NCBI GenBank assembly: GCA_008360955.1
Contig: LUCM01010038.1
Location: forward strand, 141,015 to 205,014
Length of the DNA: 64,000 nucleotides
DNA from: Fasciolopsis buskii
Lineage: Eukaryota > Platyhelminthes > Trematoda > Plagiorchiida > Fasciolidae
Reading direction: 5' to 3'
How positions within the stretch are numbered: position 1 is the stretch's first letter; each line of letters opens with the position of its first letter. A model generated the notes under the pieces. The model worked only from the letters and a program-made list of their open reading frames with translations, had not been told where the DNA came from and did no database searches. Below, piece after piece: positions 61,301-64,000 of this stretch. The translations under genes were made by a program, and so were the position numbers.

Positions 61301-63450
61301 ACCTTTGAACAATTCACATCTTTCACCAAATAACACAAATGAATTGCTGGCAACGCGAAAGATTATTTTGAGTTTATACCAGTTTTTGGAATGAAGATTC
61401 TTCAATATGGAATATTTACTATCAACTGCAATGCATTCCATTCAGCATCTCTTCACAATTTAAAAACTGTCAGTCTTTTATAATGAATATTAATGGTCTA
61501 TACACAAGACGTGTAGCACTTTCAGTTGACACTAGTGCGCTGTTGTAAACGGGCCAGTTCCCAAAACGTTTGGTTTATTCTTAAGTACAATCCAGGAGGA
61601 CATTTAAGCTTTGCTGTCCTTTTCTAGCGAAGCGGTAAGCTTTAAAATTTTCGAGAAGGAAGTTGAGGTAGGCTATGAGCTACCAAGAAGGCAGCTGTCT
61701 CATGGTGAGATCTTCGGATTGAAAAGCCATGACGTCTACCGTTTGACCGCTGGCTGTTCGTTCTTGAGGAACATCTTATAAAATTCAAGGAGAATTCTGC
61801 AACGAGTAGGTTTGTAGGCTGTTTTAGATTAAAGCTCATCTCGATGTTGGATTACAAAATATGCCATGCTGATATTTTACAGATTTCCATGCTACCGATG
61901 GGTCTTAAATTTTCTGGCGACCGTGTCTGTTGGTTTTTACAAATTCAGTTGCTTGGAGTGGAATTCAGGTGAGATCAAACATCATCATTTTCCATGAACA
62001 ATAATAATAATATTTTGCTTCTTTAGAAGCTCATAAATCCGATAATTGATACAAAACTGGTGGAAACCGACTCACAACCACTCCATACTCTGAGCTTGGT
62101 AGTGGATAGGAAACATCGCGGCATTGGAATATCACGGATAACCTTAGGGGTAAAAGTGTGCGGGAACATTTTGCCAGTCGATAATAGGACGGCGGATATA
62201 TTTTTGCAATGACGTCAGAAGCCGCGTTTATTTCTTTCGCATTCTGTAAGATTTATACATCGGAACAAACAATTTTCTTCGTAAGCCCGACTTCGTTGTT
62301 TTTTTCATTTTGGCTTGCTGTTGTTGCCTTGGCGATTCAGTCGGTGCAGGCATATCGAACAGAACGGTCAGTGTTAGGGTATTCCGATCAGCCATTGATG
62401 GAGATGACACAACCACTGCATGTGTGACAGGCAACAATGCTTTGTTCATATTCAGGACTCAGGTGGGATGAGATATTATGAATTTATGCTGGGTCAGCTC
62501 ATAGAAATTTGAGCTGATTTTTTGCGAACTAGTACTCTAATAGGATGCCATAATAAAATCTTAGGTGTTACTACATCCCGTTTCCTAAGTTTTTTTTTCC
62601 AAAGCGATCAAAATCTTGAAAGTAAATCGAGGTTGGCGGAGTCTCACTTCATGCTAGATCATGTGCATATTTGACTAGGGAGAATGCGGTGGCCCATTTA
62701 AAATGTCTTGTTTGGATTATCTGGGTGCGGAATGTCGTCAAGGGACGTGACAGTCAAAAAAACCTAATCAGCTTCGTTCACCGAAATGCAGCATGTGACA
62801 CCTGCCACGGGTCCACAGTACACAGATAACTGTGTGAATACGCAGTGTTCTCACTTCTTTCAGTTCATTGTCGGCATGATTTGTACCTTTATTTTGTCTA
62901 GAAGATACCCGTGGATCTAGAAGAGCATTTCACATATCGAAAGAGACCCACAATTTCAACCCTATAGAGAATCAAAGTTTGTAGACGAAAGTCTATTGGA
63001 GTGGATAATGTGAAATCACCTAACCTAGGGGAAAGAATCTTTGCATACATTGCAAAATTACGAGCCAATGTGTGACCGGAATTAACACCCAACTAAGTCT
63101 AAGAATGTGCAGTTTTGGCATACCTTTGAATTTCATTTGCTTTCTTTATTCGGTAAAAATCCAATGGGGAGGCAAAACCCAACACTTGTCGGAAAAAATG
63201 GAACAGAAATAAGTAGAAACGGAGATGAATGTTAGGATACAATAGTGTGTATTTATATTAGGGACAAATGCCTATATTCAATGCTATTATGAGCACTTTA
63301 CACGACTGCTTTAGATTCGTCGAAGTTGTGCACTTATTTTTTGTGCTGGTTCATGCCCATCTCCACAATAAGGTACTCGTTTGGTGGACTTGAAACATTC
63401 CAAGTGGACAGGTGCTCACACGCAGCGCCACTCAACGGAAGGATCTGATA
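58394..63450. other. Intergenic, nothing recognised
   Basis: About 5 kb of AT-rich sequence in which I recognise no gene or repeat. Confidence 0.5.
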
Positions 63451-63472
63451 ACACACACACACACACACACAC
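63451..63472. repeat. (AC)11 microsatellite
   Basis: Eleven uninterrupted AC units. Confidence 0.95.
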
Positions 63473-64000
63473 GCCAATCAGGATGGACACAGTGATTAAA
63501 ATGTTGTCTAATGCGAAGTTATTTTCAGTCATTAGCTCACAGAAGATAACGGTTGATAGATGTTTCGCACTAGAACAGAATATTTTATTATTGGTGGTTC
63601 ACACGTTATTACCAATAGAGCAAGAAGAATACAAACTGGGTCAGGAGAAAGCAGGATGCCAATGATTCAAAATACCGGAAAATTGTCTTTTTAAATGGTT
63701 CATTTTGTTTTATCAGTTCTGAATGAAGTTTATCGTTGACAACAAAGTCTGATTTGCCCCACCAATAAAAATCTCTAACTACCCAAGTGAAATGTCTTTA
63801 AATCAACTAATTCTAAAACAACCGAACTCGAACAGAACATTTCACAAGTTGTAGGAATTTGTCGAGAACAATTCGGAAGAAATGCAACCTGAAATTTTGT
63901 GGTCGCTCCTGGGTTATCCAAAGCCGTTTTTTCCAGTCGATCCTGGAGAAGGTGTACTCGGTCACACTGGTATTATGATTAAATTCTTCATAGGCGGGAT
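63473..64000. other. Intergenic, nothing recognised
   Basis: The last 0.5 kb has no recognisable feature. Confidence 0.5.

Noticed and set aside
1..64000. CRISPR arrays, operons or phage genes
   Set aside because: The spliced gene, introns and LINE/SINE content show eukaryotic DNA. No spaced direct repeats of the CRISPR kind are present.

Overview
The window is eukaryotic. It is intron-rich DNA with GT-AG splicing, simple-sequence tracts, two runs of N and many decayed retroelements, and it has no bacterial-style operons. The style of the retroelements (RTE and CR1/jockey-type LINE remnants, tRNA-derived SINEs, and hammerhead-like motifs next to a tRNA-like promoter) together with the single host gene suggests a parasitic flatworm, probably a digenean fluke. 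That taxon is an inference from family resemblance. No sequence search could be run.

Bases 1-20401 hold the 3' half of one host gene on the + strand, the orthologue of WDR7 (rabconnectin-3 beta), a WD-repeat regulator of V-ATPase assembly and synaptic vesicle acidification. I could place seven coding exons with matching splice phases: 435-822, 5667-5976, 6436-6878, 10728-10920, 11098-11197, 18646-18750 and 20141-20401. Together they give an uninterrupted 599-residue C-terminal reading frame ending in TGA at 20399-20401. The protein carries worm-specific Ser/Pro-rich insertions compared with vertebrate WDR7. Exons upstream of base 435 lie outside the window.

Two introns of this gene carry a large inverted repeat. 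The arm in the intron after the first visible exon (869-4895) is the reverse complement of the arm in the long intron before the sixth visible exon (12393-17282). Two blocks match perfectly in mirror image (869-1067 with 17084-17282, and 3255-4895 with 12393-14033). The sequence between them is indel-rich and partly duplicated, and it contains both N runs, which looks like gap filling with noisy long reads. The arms contain a decayed RTE-type LINE endonuclease whose N-terminal part is preserved only at 11984-12392. The arms flank exons two to five, an arrangement that favours back-splicing (circular RNA) or inversion if it is real.

Bases 20402-64000 contain no host gene that I recognise. They hold a probable 3' UTR; a 657-bp direct duplication (24581-25237 and 25456-26112) in which each copy carries a tRNA-like SINE head followed by a degenerate hammerhead ribozyme motif; LINE reverse-transcriptase remnants at about 28360-28860 and 45563-46436; a possible LINE endonuclease remnant at about 39927-40256; two related tRNA-derived SINEs at about 35146-35220 (+) and 47139-47222 (-); a second hammerhead-like core at about 58352-58393; a long (CTA)n tract with a perfect 84-bp higher-order repeat at 48785-49010; and several dinucleotide tracts. 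The rest appears to be unannotatable intergenic DNA, although short isolated exons of other genes cannot be excluded by eye.
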